Of a DNA stretch of 64,000 nt, positions 25,069-35,072 are shown piece by piece. The stretch comes from Saccharomonospora sp. CUA-673. Lineage in GTDB: Bacteria; Actinomycetota; Actinomycetes; Mycobacteriales; Pseudonocardiaceae. Below the pieces are notes generated by a model. It worked only from the letters and a program-made list of their open reading frames with translations. It was not told where the DNA came from and made no database searches. The stretch covers positions 116,427 to 180,426 of the forward strand of contig NZ_MKKE01000077.1 of NCBI RefSeq assembly GCF_001942305.1, written 5' to 3'. A program made the position numbers and the translations under genes. The first letter of the stretch is position 1; every line of letters starts with the position of its first letter.

Positions 25069-27387
25069 GTGCGACGTAGCCTGCGGACCGTCCTGGCGCC
25101 CGTTCTCGCGTCGTTGCTGTTGGCGACGTCCCTCGCCACCGGCGCGAACGCCGAAACCCCCGAGGCGGAGGCGAATCCGGACTGCCCGTGGGTCGATTCG
25201 GACGCCCCCGTCGAGGAGCGTGTCCAGCAGCTCCTGTCGCGGATGACGTTGAGCGAGAAGCTCGACATGGTGAGCGGTGCCGCGGGCCCGCTCCAGTTCA
25301 TCGGCCCCACGTACGCGGGGATGGTCAGCGAGAACGCGCGGCTGTGCATCCCGCAGCTGGGCCTGACCGACGGACCCGCGGGGGTCGGCAACGGCCACAC
25401 GGGTGTCACGCAGCTGCCGTCGCCGATGTCGCTGGCCGCGTCGTGGGACGACGAGCTCGCCGCCGGCTACGGCGCGCTGATCGGACGGGAGAGCCTCGGC
25501 AAGGGTGCCGACGTCGCGCTCGCGCCGACCGTCGACCTGCTGCGTGATCCGCGGGCGGGCCGGTCGTTCGAGACGCTCGGCGAGGACCCGCATCTGACCG
25601 GCGCGATGGCCGCGGCGCAGATCGAGGGTATTCAGGGCGAGGGCGTGATGGCGCAGGCCAAGCACATCGCCGCCTACAACCAGGAGACGCTGCGCAATCT
25701 GCCCTTCAACGATTCGAAGGTGGACGAGCGCACGCTGCAGGAGGTGTACCTGTCGCCGGTGCAGGCCGTCGTCGACGCGGGCGTCGCGTCGGTGATGTGC
25801 AGCTACAACCGGGTCAACGGAGTGCATGCCTGCAACAACAGCTACCTGCTGAACCAGGTCCTGAAAGGACAGTTCGGCTTCGACGGTTTCGTGACGTCGG
25901 ACTGGTTCGCCACGCAGGCCAGTCACGCCGCCGCCAACGCGGGCATGGACATGCAGATGCCGGGCGGCTGCCACTACGGGCCGCGGTTGCGGCACGGCAT
26001 CAACAGCGGCGCCGTGACGACGGCGAAGCTCGACGACATGGTCTCGCGCATCCTGCGGCCGATGTTCGAGTTCGGGCTCTTCGAACGGGACCACGAGGGT
26101 TCGCCGGACGACGTCGTCACCAATCCCGACCACGAGGCCGTGGCTCGGCAGGTCGCCGAGCAGGGCATGACGTTGCTGAAGAACGACGGTGGCGGCAAGG
26201 CGCCGCTGCCGATCTCCGACGATGTCGAATCCGTTGCGGTGCTGGGGGATGCGGCCGGTCAGGACGTCATCGGCTCCGGTGGCGGCAGCCCGCTCGTGAC
26301 GGCGGAGCGGATCGTGACGCCGTTCGAGGGCATCGCCGAGCGCGCGGAGGCCGACGGGATCGACGTCGCCTTCGACGACGGCAAGCGCGCCGGTGAGGTC
26401 GCGGGCGAGGCGGACGTGGCGGTCGTCGCGGTGAGCAAGTGGTCGACGGAGACGGTGGACAACCGCGACATCGCACTGTCCGATCGGGACAACAAGCTGA
26501 TCGCGGAGACGGCCGCGGCGAATCCGAACACGGTCGTCGTCCTGAACACGGCGGGCCCGGTGGAGATGCCATGGCTCGACGACGTCGCGGGCGTGCTCGC
26601 GGCGTGGTACCCGGGCCAGGAGTACGGTTCGGCGCTCGCGTCCGTCCTGTTCGGAGACAGCGAGCCGGGTGGCAGGCTGCCGGCCACGTTCCCGGTGCAG
26701 CAGGCGGATGTGCCGGCGGCCTCGCCCGACCGGTTCCCCGGCGGTGCCTACGACGAGGGCCTTGCCGTGGGGTACCGCTGGTACGACCGCGAGGGCATCG
26801 AGCCGCTGTTCCCGTTCGGTTTCGGCCTGTCGTACACGACGTTCGACTACGACGACGTGCGCGTCGAGGGGGACGGCGGTGCCGGCACGACCGTGAGTGC
26901 CGAGGTCACGAACACCGGTGAGCGCACCGGGTCCGAGGTCGCGCAGCTGTACGTGACGCAGCCGGAGTCGGACGACGCGCCGCCGAAGCGTCTCGAGGGT
27001 TTCCAGCGGGTCGAGTTGGAACCGGGGCAGAGCGAGCGGGTGTCGTTCGAGCTGGACGAGCGGTCGCTGGCGCATTGGGACACCGGCGGCAAGCAATGGG
27101 TGCGCAGCGCCGGCGAGTACACGCTGTCGGTGGGCGGTTCGTCGCAGGACCTGCCGTTGACGGCCGATCTCGAGGTGGCGGAGACGACTCCGGTGTCCGA
27201 GCCGACGCCCCCGCCGCCGCCCGAGGCGCCGGAGGCCGGTGACCCGGCGTTGACGGTGGCGGGCAACGTGGCGCGGTGCCCGGACGAGGCGCTGTACTCG
27301 GCGGTGCTCGGTGGTATCTCGTTGTTCGGTCTCCCGCCGGGCAAGCAGGCCGAGGAGGAGCCGGCGAACCCGACCGCGGAGGGCTGA
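25069..27387 (+). CDS. Secreted GH3 beta-glucosidase
   Basis: 772 aa. Start GTG 25069 has GGAAGGTGAGCC upstream and opens a signal peptide (TVLAPVLASLLLATSLATGA, cleaved near ANA). GH3 N-domain: GLTDGPAGVGNGH, FETLGEDPHLTGAMAAAQIE, AKHIAAYNQETLR, nucleophile Asp in GFVTSDWFATQ. C-domain and fibronectin-III-like end (FGFGLSYTTFDYDDV, LEGFQRVELEPGQSERVSF). A Pro-rich tail follows with a Cys, NVARCPDEALYSAVLGG. Bgl-type activity on exported or plant sugars is likely. The tail of about 65 residues is unusual for GH3 and may be a wall anchor. Confidence 0.92.
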   Translation: MRRSLRTVLAPVLASLLLATSLATGANAETPEAEANPDCPWVDSDAPVEERVQQLLSRMTLSEKLDMVSGAAGPLQFIGPTYAGMVSENARLCIPQLGLTDGPAGVGNGHTGVTQLPSPMSLAASWDDELAAGYGALIGRESLGKGADVALAPTVDLLRDPRAGRSFETLGEDPHLTGAMAAAQIEGIQGEGVMAQAKHIAAYNQETLRNLPFNDSKVDERTLQEVYLSPVQAVVDAGVASVMCSYNRVNGVHACNNSYLLNQVLKGQFGFDGFVTSDWFATQASHAAANAGMDMQMPGGCHYGPRLRHGINSGAVTTAKLDDMVSRILRPMFEFGLFERDHEGSPDDVVTNPDHEAVARQVAEQGMTLLKNDGGGKAPLPISDDVESVAVLGDAAGQDVIGSGGGSPLVTAERIVTPFEGIAERAEADGIDVAFDDGKRAGEVAGEADVAVVAVSKWSTETVDNRDIALSDRDNKLIAETAAANPNTVVVLNTAGPVEMPWLDDVAGVLAAWYPGQEYGSALASVLFGDSEPGGRLPATFPVQQADVPAASPDRFPGGAYDEGLAVGYRWYDREGIEPLFPFGFGLSYTTFDYDDVRVEGDGGAGTTVSAEVTNTGERTGSEVAQLYVTQPESDDAPPKRLEGFQRVELEPGQSERVSFELDERSLAHWDTGGKQWVRSAGEYTLSVGGSSQDLPLTADLEVAETTPVSEPTPPPPPEAPEAGDPALTVAGNVARCPDEALYSAVLGGISLFGLPPGKQAEEEPANPTAEG

Positions 27388-27549
27388 TCCCGATGGCCGG
27401 CCCTGACGGTTGGCCCTGACGACTGAGCCTGACGAGATCTAGGTCACAAGCCGAACTTCTACCGAAAAGTAGCCCCCAGATTCTGTGGGCGGGTTCGGTT
27501 CGGCCCGTTCCAGGTCTCGTCAGGTTCTTCGGTCAGGAGAGTTTCGCCA

Positions 27550-28554
27550 GTGGTCGCAGGTTCGTCGGCGGTGTTGGCCGGGCTCGGTGGGTGGTTGCCG
27601 CCGCGGGTGGTCGGCAACGCGGAGTTGGCGGCCAGGCTCGACACGTCGGACGAGTGGATCCGGAGTCGCACGGGGATCGCCGAGCGCCGGGTCGTCGACG
27701 ACGGTATGTCCACTGTGGATATGTCGGTGGCGGCCGGCGGACGGGCGTTGCGGTCGGCGGGGGTCGATCGGGTCGGTGCGGTCGTGTTGGCGACGGCGAC
27801 GCCGGACCAGCCGTGTCCGGCGAGCGCTCCGCAGGTGGCGAGCCGGTTGGGGCAGGGCGAGGCGGCCGCGTTCGACGTCAACGCAGTGTGCAGTGGTTTC
27901 GTGTACGCCTTGGCGACGGCGGCGGGTCTGATCGCGGCGCGGGTCGTGCGCGATGTGCTGGTGGTGGGCGCCGATGCGTTCACGACGTTGCTCGACCCGG
28001 ATGATCGCGGCACGGTCCCGATTTTCGGCGACGGCGCGGGTGCGGTGGTGTTGCGTGCCGGCGATCCGGGCGAGCCCGGCGCGTTCGGTCCGTTCGACCT
28101 GCACAGCGACGGCGATCAGGCGGAGTTGTTGATCGTTCCGGCGGGTGGTTCGCGGCAGCCGCGGCCGGTCGAGCCGCGTGATCGTTATCTGCGGATGGAG
28201 GGCCAGGCGGTATTTCGTCATGCGACGACGCGGATGGCCGAGTCGTCGCGGGCGGTGTTGGACGAGCTCGGCTGGACCGTCGGCGAGGTGGACCGTTTCG
28301 TGGGCCATCAGGCGAACGTGCGCATTCTCAGCACGGTCGCCAAGCAGCTGGGCCTCCCCGCCGACGGCCTGGTCGTCAACATCGACCGCACGGGCAACAC
28401 GAGCGCCGCGTCGATCCCGTTGGCCTTGGTCGACGGTGTCCGCGACGGCAGCCTCCGACCGGGCGACCGGGTGCTGTTGGCCGCGTTCGGAGCGGGTTTC
28501 ACCTGGGGCGCAACGGGTTTGCGTTGGCCGGACCTCGACGTCGACCCCCTCTGA
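27550..28554 (+). CDS. Beta-ketoacyl-ACP synthase III family protein (FabH-like)
   Basis: 334 aa thiolase-fold condensing enzyme. N-terminus LGGWLPPRVVGNAELAARLD and SDEWIRSRTGIAERRV are FabH signatures. Catalytic Cys in VNAVCSGFVYALAT, His in FVGHQANVRI, Asn in RTGNTSAASIPLAL. It may start fatty acid chains or belong to a secondary pathway. No ACP or other fatty-acid gene is adjacent, so a housekeeping role is not certain. GTG 27550 follows AGGAGAG. Converges on the aldo/keto reductase 12 bases downstream. Confidence 0.9.
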   Translation: MVAGSSAVLAGLGGWLPPRVVGNAELAARLDTSDEWIRSRTGIAERRVVDDGMSTVDMSVAAGGRALRSAGVDRVGAVVLATATPDQPCPASAPQVASRLGQGEAAAFDVNAVCSGFVYALATAAGLIAARVVRDVLVVGADAFTTLLDPDDRGTVPIFGDGAGAVVLRAGDPGEPGAFGPFDLHSDGDQAELLIVPAGGSRQPRPVEPRDRYLRMEGQAVFRHATTRMAESSRAVLDELGWTVGEVDRFVGHQANVRILSTVAKQLGLPADGLVVNIDRTGNTSAASIPLALVDGVRDGSLRPGDRVLLAAFGAGFTWGATGLRWPDLDVDPL

Positions 28555-28565
28555 GTCGTTCCGGA

Positions 28566-29464
28566 TCAGCCGACGGAGTCGAGCAGGGCGAGTTCGTCGT
28601 CGGTGAGGTGCAGGCCGGCGGCTGCGATGTTCTCCTCGAGGTGGGCCGGGTTGCGGTGCCGGGGATGGCGAGCACGTGCCGGCCTTGGTGGAGTGTCCAG
28701 GCGATGCGCACCTGTGCGGGGGTGGCTCCGTGGGCGCGGGCGACGGATTCGAGTTCGGTTCGGCCGCTGTCGGTGGGTGATTCGGTGGGGCCTGCGCCGG
28801 TGATGGCGAAGAAGGGCACGAAGGCGATGCCGTGGTCGGCGCATTGGGCGACGAGGTCGTCGTCGTGGCGGTCGGTCAGGCCGTAGCGGTTCTGTACGCA
28901 CACGATGGGGGTGATCGTCAGGGCTTCGGCCAGTTGCTCGGTGGTGACGTTGGAGACGCCGATGTGACGGACGAGTCCGGCGTCGCGGAGTTCGGCGAGC
29001 GCGCCGAGGTGGTCGGCGATCGATCCGGGTGCTTTGTCGAGTCCGGCTCCGTGGCGCAGGTTGACGACGTCGAGGTGGTCGCGGCCGAGTTGGCGGATGT
29101 TTTCCTCGACCTGGCTGCGCAGTTGTTCGGGTTGGGCGTGTTCGAAGTCGCCGTCGCGGTTGCGGTCGGGGCCGACCTTGGTGGTGATGACGAGGTTGTC
29201 GGGGTAGGGCTGCAGTGCGGTGCTGATGAGTTCGTTGGCGGAGCGGGTGGGCGAGAAGTAGAACGTGGCGGTGTCGATGTGGTTGACGCCCAGGTCGACG
29301 GCTCGGCGCAGGACGGTGATGGCGTCGTTGCGGTCGCGGGGAGGGTCCCAGGGCATGCCGGGGAGGCGCATCGCGCCGAGCCCGAGCCGGTTGATGTCGT
29401 GGTCGCCGAGTCGCCAGGTCCCGGCGGCGTCGGCCCTGGGTGTGGGTGTGGTGGTTGTGGTCAT
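28566..29464 (-). CDS. Aldo/keto reductase, frame-broken near C-terminus
   Basis: NADPH-dependent oxidoreductase of the AKR superfamily. Seen: LGLGAMRLPGMPWDPP, GVNHIDTATFY with the catalytic Asp/Tyr pair, LVITTKVG (Lys), DVVNLRHGAGLDK (His present as LRHG), and HIGVSNVTTEQLAEAL. The frame is lost near 28660 in the LAIPGT motif. The shifted frame gives NPAHLEENIAAAGLHLTDDE and ALLDSVG, the normal C-terminus. Restoring one G (ACCGGCAAC) repairs it. About 299 aa. ATG 29464. Divergent from the regulator next to it. Confidence 0.9.
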
Positions 29465-29560
29465 GTCGCCACCGTGCTCGCGCGGGTGGGTGGTTGTCCG
29501 TGATTGGCAGGAAGTTGCCAAGGTGGGCGTGGTGGCCGGGTTGGGCGCACAATCGGTGGC

Positions 29561-30223
29561 ATGGCGACGGGCGATGTGCGGAGCGGGGCGGCGGTCACGA
29601 TCGTGCGCGGCGAGGAGGAGCTGTTCCGCCGGATCGGTCATCTGGTGTTGGCGGCGACGGATTTCTCCTGCATGGCCGGCGATGTGACACGGTGGGTGTC
29701 GGACACGGGCAATTTCGAGTCCGTCGTGTCGCGTTCCGGTCGGGTCCGCATTCGTAAGTTGTATTCGTCGGGTTTGTTGTTGGATGCCGTGTCGGCGCAG
29801 GAGTTGACTCGTCGGCGCGATGAGCATGGTGCGCAGATCCGCATCACGTCGGACGATTTGAACGAGACGGTGGTCGTCGACGACCGGGTCGCGATTCTGG
29901 CCGGCGGCCGTGTCGACGGCTTGCGCAGTTACAGCGTGTTGACCCAGCCGGAGACGGTGCAGGGTGTGGTCTCGTTGTTCGAGACGGTGTGGCGTTCGGC
30001 CACCGACCTGGATGTCTACGACGCGCAGGTCGCCGAGATCCGCAAGCTCGCCCCCGCCGTTCTCGACCTGTTGGGGCAGGGCGAGAAGGACGAGTCGGCC
30101 GCACGGCAGTTGGGTTTGAGCGTGCGCACCTATCGCCGCCGGGTCGGCGAGCTGATGGCGGCGTTGGGTGCGACGTCGCGTTTCCAAGCGGGTGTCCGTG
30201 CCCGTGAACTCGGGTTGGTCTGA
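29561..30223 (+). CDS. LuxR-like C-terminal HTH regulator
   Basis: 220 aa. N-terminal region (EELFRRIGHLVLAATDFSCM, SDTGNFESVVSRSGRVRIRK, RVAILAGGRVDGLRSYSVLT) resembles the phospholipase-D-like/TrmB sensor domain seen in actinobacterial one-component regulators. The C-terminus KDESAARQLGLSVRTYRRRV, GELMAALGATSRFQAGVRA is a LuxR/GerE-type HTH. ATG 29561 was chosen to start the conserved core. It is divergent from the aldo/keto reductase, 96 bases apart, and may control it. Confidence 0.8.
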   Translation: MATGDVRSGAAVTIVRGEEELFRRIGHLVLAATDFSCMAGDVTRWVSDTGNFESVVSRSGRVRIRKLYSSGLLLDAVSAQELTRRRDEHGAQIRITSDDLNETVVVDDRVAILAGGRVDGLRSYSVLTQPETVQGVVSLFETVWRSATDLDVYDAQVAEIRKLAPAVLDLLGQGEKDESAARQLGLSVRTYRRRVGELMAALGATSRFQAGVRARELGLV

Positions 30224-30251
30224 CCCGTTCGGGGCGCGGCGGGGCCGGCTG

Positions 30252-31459
30252 TCAGAACGGAGGCGGGTCGAGGTTCGGGTCGGGCCGGTCGTCGGGGTCG
30301 GGCGATCGGGGTGGGAGGACGGTTTCGCGTTTGTCGGTGTAGGTGGCGCCGAGGGGTGTGGTGATCGAGGATGTGCCGTGGGTGGGGTCGTAGGTGTGGA
30401 TCCAGCCGGGTGCGTTCTTGAGCCGGTGGTGGCGTCGCAGCGCGGTGCGGCGTTGGCCGTCGATGTTGAGCCACCGTCCTTGGCCCACTGTTTCTGGTGG
30501 TCGAAGTCGCAGTGCCGAGCAGGCCGGCGGCACCACGGGACAACGCACATGCGGTCGCGGACTTCGACGACCTTGCGGATCGTCGAGTTCGGGCGATACG
30601 ACGATCGGCCAAGGTCAACGGGGTTGCCGGTGGCCGGGTCGCAGAGCACCTTCCGCCAGACGGACTTGGGGTTGGTCATGATCTCCCGCGCGTAGGCCGC
30701 GGGGACCGGCCCGATTCCATCGATGGACGCTCCGGTCTCGGACATCGACAGCGCCGTGTCGATAGGCATGTGCAGGTACACCATCGCCGCCGACTGGGGC
30801 ACGGTGACGCCGGGATCGTTGCCCAGGAGCAGGTCGGCGAACACGTCGGCGCGCAGCTGGTCGAGATTCCGCGAGGTGTCGCCCAGTCGAAGCTTGCGAG
30901 CCATCGCATCCACCCGCGCGTAGGCGGCGGAGGCAACATCGGACGGAAGATCGGCCGAGATGCGTGACTGGGCGTAGGCGCCGTGATCCAAGGTCACCTT
31001 CCGACCTTCGTGGGCCATGCGAGCGGCAGCGGTCTCAGCGCCGGGATCGACTTGCTTGACGATCTGCGACGCATGCCAAGCCATATTCCGAGGCTGCCAC
31101 GCAGTAATCGACAGCTGAGCCAGCTTCTCCTCCAGCAGCCGATCAACCTCAAGCGCATCAGAATCAGAAACCGGAGCAACAGTATTCAACACCCGCTCGG
31201 CGCAATACCGATCCACCTGCCCCTCTCGCATAGCGGAAAGCAGTCGAGGCATCCGATAAGTCAGAGCCAAAGCGGTATGAATCCGATCCAAAACCCCCTG
31301 AGGCGACAGTCGAAGCTCAGGCGCCAATGCCTCAGCCAACGACCGCCGCTCCCACGAATCAGACGACGCCCCAGAGTCGAACGAAGCAAGAAACGACACC
31401 TCAGCAGCATCAGCCCGAGCCCGCAGCGCAAGAACCCCGCGAGCCCGACGAACAACCAT
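30252..31459 (-). CDS. DUF222/HNH endonuclease (13E12 repeat family), frame-broken
   Basis: N-terminal DUF222 helical domain (SFLASFDSGASSDSWERRSL, YRMPRLLSAMREGQVDRYCA, VDRLLEEKLAQLSITAWQ) is followed by the HNH core: VVEVRDRMCVVPWCRRPARH, CDFDHQKQWAKDGGSTSTAN. Near 30440 the frame shifts, and RRHHRLKNAPGW completes the HNH/HHR finger in the other frame, ending in a Pro/Asp-rich tail. One missing base. About 403 aa. ATG 31459. These genes occur in many copies in actinobacteria and may be mobile. Function is unproven. Confidence 0.85.
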
Positions 31460-31635
31460 CTCAACACCTGTCACGCAACCAATGCTACCGAACAACTGAT
31501 CGAGAACCACCACCCACAAGCATGACAAAGAATCACCACGCAAAGTAACCCCACCACTGCCACCCCAAATACCGCCCCCGCCGAAGCGAAGCAAGGCCAA
31601 ACCCGCCAACCACCCCACCCACAGAACTGCCCCAG

Positions 31636-31781
31636 CGAAGTGTCATCCCGTCGACCTAAAAAGCAACCATCACACTGCAGCCAGGGCGCAACCCAAAACC
31701 AAACAGGCACCCAACAACAAACCCTTGCGCCCTGACTGCAGTGTGATACCCAAAACCGGAAGTCGACGGGATGACACTTCG
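31636..31781. repeat. Large two-armed inverted repeat
   Basis: Outer arms cgaagtgtcatcccgtcgac (31636-31655) and its exact complement at 31762-31781. Inner arms atcacactgcag plus ccagggcgcaa (31669-31691) and the complement at 31725-31747 with one mismatch. The middle is A/C-rich (cccaaaaccaaac). Total 146 bp, able to form a long cruciform. Could be a miniature mobile element or a strong processed RNA hairpin. Confidence 0.8.
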
Positions 31782-31859
31782 CCGGCGGCAAAGCCGCCCC
31801 ACCATCCCGGAGACCTGCCCGCCGGCGAGGCACCGTCCCCCCAACGCAACAAACCGGCA

Positions 31860-31985
31860 CCACGAGCTGCCAACACAGCCAAGTGAACTGCGAACACGGC
31901 GACGCGAGATGCTGACACGCCCGCATGGATCGCCAACACGGCGCCGCGAAGTGCCAACACGGCGACGCAGGTTGCCGACACGGCG
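31860..31985. repeat. Degenerate direct repeats, about 21-bp period
   Basis: Units like gccaacacggcgacgcgaag recur four to five times with changes. Translated on the minus strand they give hydrophobic pseudo-repeats, which I take as a by-product. Confidence 0.5.
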
Positions 31986-31996
31986 ATGTGGGGGCG

Positions 31997-33486
31997 TTAC
32001 CCGGGCTCGGGGGTGGTCCATCCCTGGGTCGGGTCGGTGCGGCCGCGCAGCCGATACGTCTCGTACGCAGCCCACCGCGAAACCTCGCCCTCCTCGGAGG
32101 CCTCGATGGCGGCGCCGCTGGCGAGGATGCGGCCGTCGACGTGTTTGGCGTGTTCGGTGAGGCGGGCGGCTTCGTTGACGGCGTCGCCGATGACGGTGTA
32201 CTCGAAGCGGGTGGCGGTGCCGAGTTGTCCTGCGAAGGCGGGGCCGGTGGCGACGCCGATGCCGAGGTCGAGTTCGGCGGCTTCGTTGACGGCGTCTCGG
32301 ATGGTGCGGGCGGTGCGCAGTGCGGCGGTGGCGGGGTCGGCGTGCCGTGTGGGTGCGCCGAAGATGCACAGTGCGGCGTCGCCCTGGAATTTGTTGACGA
32401 GGCCGCCGTGGGAGCTGACGGCGTCGACGACGACGGCGAACAGGCCGTTGAGTTTGCGGGCGACCTCGTCGGGTTCGAACTGGACGGCCAGTTTGGTGGA
32501 GTCGACGACGTCGACGAACAGGGCGGTCACGACGCGGACGTCGCCGGACATGGATGCGCCGTGTTCGAGGGCGTGGCGGACGACGTCGTCGCCGACGTGT
32601 CTGCCGAACAGGTCGCGGAGGCGTTCCTGTTCGCGCAGGCCGGTGGTGAGGTCGTTGACGGAGGCCTGCAGCATGCCGATCTCGCTGGCGTCGTCGACGC
32701 CGACGGTGACGTCGCGCCTGCCGCGGGCGATCTCGTCGAGTGCGTCGCGCAGTCGGTGCAGCGGTTGCGCGACGGAGCGGGCCAGCAGGAACGTGGCGAG
32801 CGCGCCGAGTGCGAGGCCGAGGACGGCGAGCATGATCAGGCTGTAGGAGGGGTCGCCGCCGATGTGGGGCGGCATCACGAGGATCAGCACGCCGATCATG
32901 GGGGTGGCGCTGACGAGCATCCACGTGACGACGAGGCGGGACAGCACTGTGGTGGTGAGCGAGTCGCGCCGCGGCAGCGACCGCAGCGCCACGGCGAGCA
33001 CAGGCCGCGCGACCCATTCGCTGGCCAGGTAGTTCACGCCGACGGTGGCGATGCCGCCGAGCAGGATCGCGAGTGCGACGCCGAGCACGTCGAACCAGGT
33101 GCCGAAGATGGCGGTGAGCGTGCCGAGCACGATGATCCCGCCGGTCCACAGCCAGCCGCTGACCTTGGCCAGGTCGATGGGCAGGCGCAGCGCGCGCCGC
33201 GCCTCCTCGCGCGTGGGCGTGCGGCCGAGGACGAACCACACGGCGGTGCGGCGTTGCACGAAGACGACCGCCGATGTGCCGAGCAGCACCGCGAGCAGCA
33301 CGTATCCGGCCGCGACGACCGAGATGATCCACTCGTCGCCGTCGGCGTCGGCGGCACGCCTTGGAGCAGCAGCACCACGAACACGACGCCCGCGCCGAAG
33401 AAGCTCGAGAAGAACCCCAGCGCAGCGAGGCCGAGGCCGGTGCGCAGCACTGGACGCAGCCGATCGGGTAGCCGGGGTCGGGGCAT
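31997..33486 (-). CDS. Membrane class III adenylate/guanylate cyclase with HAMP domain, frame-broken
   Basis: About 496 aa. N-terminal membrane part begins RLRPVLRTGLGLAALGFFSS; six hydrophobic segments follow in total. A HAMP linker (RSVAQPLHRLRDALDEIARG) leads to the cyclase domain: ALFVDVVDSTKLA (metal Asp), NKFQGDAALCIFGAP (second metal Asp), GIGVATGPAFAGQLG, YTVIGDAVNEAARL (transition-state Asn). The frame breaks near 33355, and DADGDEWIISVVAAGYVLLA in the shifted frame gives the missing part of segment two. ATG 33486. Likely makes cAMP in response to a membrane signal. Confidence 0.9.
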
Positions 33487-33559
33487 TGCGTGATCGTATG
33501 CCCGCCGGAGAAGCGGCCGGAAGCCGCCGCGCAGCTCGCCGAGAATGCGCCCGGGGACG

Positions 33560-34353
33560 TCAGGTCTCGTCGGCCAGGCCGGACCGCAGTTTGGCGAGGG
33601 TGCGCGCCAGCAGTCGGGAGACGTGCATCTGCGAGATGCCGACCTGTTCGGCGATCTGCGTCTGCGTCAGGTTGTGCACGAACCGCAGCGCCAGGATCTT
33701 GCGCTCGCGTTCGGGCAGCTGCCGCACGAGCGGCTGCAGCGTCTCGTGGTTCTCGACGCCCTCGAGTGCCGAGTCCTCCTCGCCGAGCGTGTCGCCGAGC
33801 GCCAGGTTCTCGACCTCGCCGGACAGCACCTCGTCGAGCGACATGGAGTGGTAGGCGTTGCCCGCGTCGAGCCCCTCGAACACGGCCTCCTGCGAGATGC
33901 CGAGGTGCTCGGCGATCTCGCTCGCGTCGGTGCCCGGCCCAGCTTCTGCGACAGGTGCGTGCTCGCACTGTTGATCGACAGGTGCAGTTCCTTGAGCCTG
34001 CGCGGCACGCGGATCACCCAGCCGGTGTCGCGGAAATGCCGGCGCACCTCGCCCATCACGGTCGGCACCGCGAACGACAGGAAGTCCGAACCACGACGTG
34101 GGTCGAACCGGTCCACGGCGTTGATCAATCCGACGCGCGCCACCTGGACGAGGTCTTCCTTGGCCACGCCGCGTCCGGAGAACCGCTGCGCGATGTGCTC
34201 GGCCAACGGCAGGTGGCCGCGCACGAGCTCCTCCCGCAGTTCGGTGCGCCGCGGGTCGTCGCCGGGCAGCGTCACCAGTTCGTCGAAAAGCGGGGTCAGG
34301 TGGTCGTAGTCCTCGGAGGAACCACGCGATCCGCGTCTGGTGGATTCGGTCAC
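33560..34353 (-). CDS. sigF: SigF/SigB-type alternative sigma factor, frame-broken
   Basis: Sigma-70 group 3 stress/sporulation factor. Region 2: LVRGHLPLAEHIAQRFSGRG, EDLVQVARVGLINAVDRFDP. Region 3: RRLKELHLSINSASTHLSQK. The frame is lost near 33935, then FEGLDAGNAYHSMSLDEVLS and region 4 (LPERERKILALRFVHNLTQT, QIAEQVGISQMHVSRLLART) continue in the shifted frame. One missing base at GRAPTDASEIAEHLG. About 264 aa. GTG 34353 overlaps the stop of the anti-sigma gene by GTGA, so they are translated together. Confidence 0.92.
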
Positions 34354-34811
34354 GTAAGGGTCGGCTTTCGTTTCGTCAGTTCGACGTGCACCTGGCCGTT
34401 CGCCGTGTCGGGTGTGCCGTTCTCGAGCCATGTGTTGGCCGAGTCGGCCAGCGTGGTGAGCACCTTCCAGCCGAACGAGGCCGTGCTGGGCGGCTCCTGG
34501 TCGGCGCTGGCGACGGTGCCGTGGAACCGCAGCTCCCCGTCGCCGATGGCGAATCTGCAGGTCATGGTCGAACCGGCCACGGCGCGGGTGATCAACGTCG
34601 AGCACGCCTCGTCCACCGCGAGGCGCAGGTCGGCGATGGCGTCCATGTCGAAGTCGGCGCGCACCGCGACGTTGGCCGCGACCGACCGGACGATCGGCAG
34701 ATGCGTCAGGTTCGCCCCGAATCGCACCTCGACGTCGTCCTCGCCCAGCGCGCCCGGTTCGGGGGCCGGCGCGGACGATGCCGTGTTTCCGGCGGACTCT
34801 GTATCTGTCAC
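34350..34811 (-). CDS. RsbW-like anti-sigma factor (GHKL ATPase)
   Basis: 153 aa from GTG 34811 (GAGG five bases upstream; a GTG two codons earlier is possible). The GHKL N-box is seen as IADLRLAVDEACSTLITRAV, and SFGWKVLTTLADSANTW is the family C-terminus. The G-boxes are weak, as usual in UsfX/RsbW proteins. It should hold the adjacent SigF-like factor inactive, with which it shares a 4-base overlap. No anti-anti-sigma gene is nearby. Confidence 0.85.
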   Translation of the reverse strand: MTDTESAGNTASSAPAPEPGALGEDDVEVRFGANLTHLPIVRSVAANVAVRADFDMDAIADLRLAVDEACSTLITRAVAGSTMTCRFAIGDGELRFHGTVASADQEPPSTASFGWKVLTTLADSANTWLENGTPDTANGQVHVELTKRKPTLT

Positions 34812-35072
34812 TTTCACCTCAGTGGGGACGGGCCGATGGGGGCCGTGGGTGTCTTTCGTCGATGATGACCGGTGACGTGAGGCGTCTTGTCGCCACTTCT
34901 ACCTCCTCGTCGCCGCGCCTGCATCTCGTCGTCTCCGCCGCGCGGCGCCTCGCTGCCCGTCCGGGGGGACGGGTAACCACCCGGCCTGGTGTCGAAACGT
35001 CGATCGGTGAATCTGGCCACGGAATCGCGGCCGCGGCGATGATGATCGGCTCGGGAGGCATATCGTCGCCCG

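Larger units (their letters stand above)
31460..31996. other. Non-coding region with two repeat structures
   Basis: 537 bases upstream of the HNH gene and after the cyclase gene. Strand A-rich composition in 31480-31760 is unlike the surroundings. It contains the inverted repeat at 31636-31781 and degenerate direct repeats at 31860-31985, described separately. No supported gene. Confidence 0.5.

Noticed and set aside
25033..27096. Antisense 687-codon frame opposite the GH3 gene
   Set aside because: Classic high-GC shadow; the plus strand shows complete GH3 catalytic motifs.
28499..31618. A single 1039-codon frame covering both the HNH gene and the aldo/keto reductase
   Set aside because: The two domains are joined only by shadow sequence antisense to the LuxR-like gene; each domain finishes properly in another frame after one added base.
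31670..31981. Hydrophobic minus-strand frame over the 21-bp repeats
   Set aside because: Periodic translation of a DNA repeat, no start signal, no homology recognised.
34900..35030. SigF-type promoter (GTTT...GGGT) upstream of the anti-sigma gene
   Set aside because: A GTTT and a GGGT occur on the minus strand but with a 12-base spacer and no GGGTA; too weak to claim.
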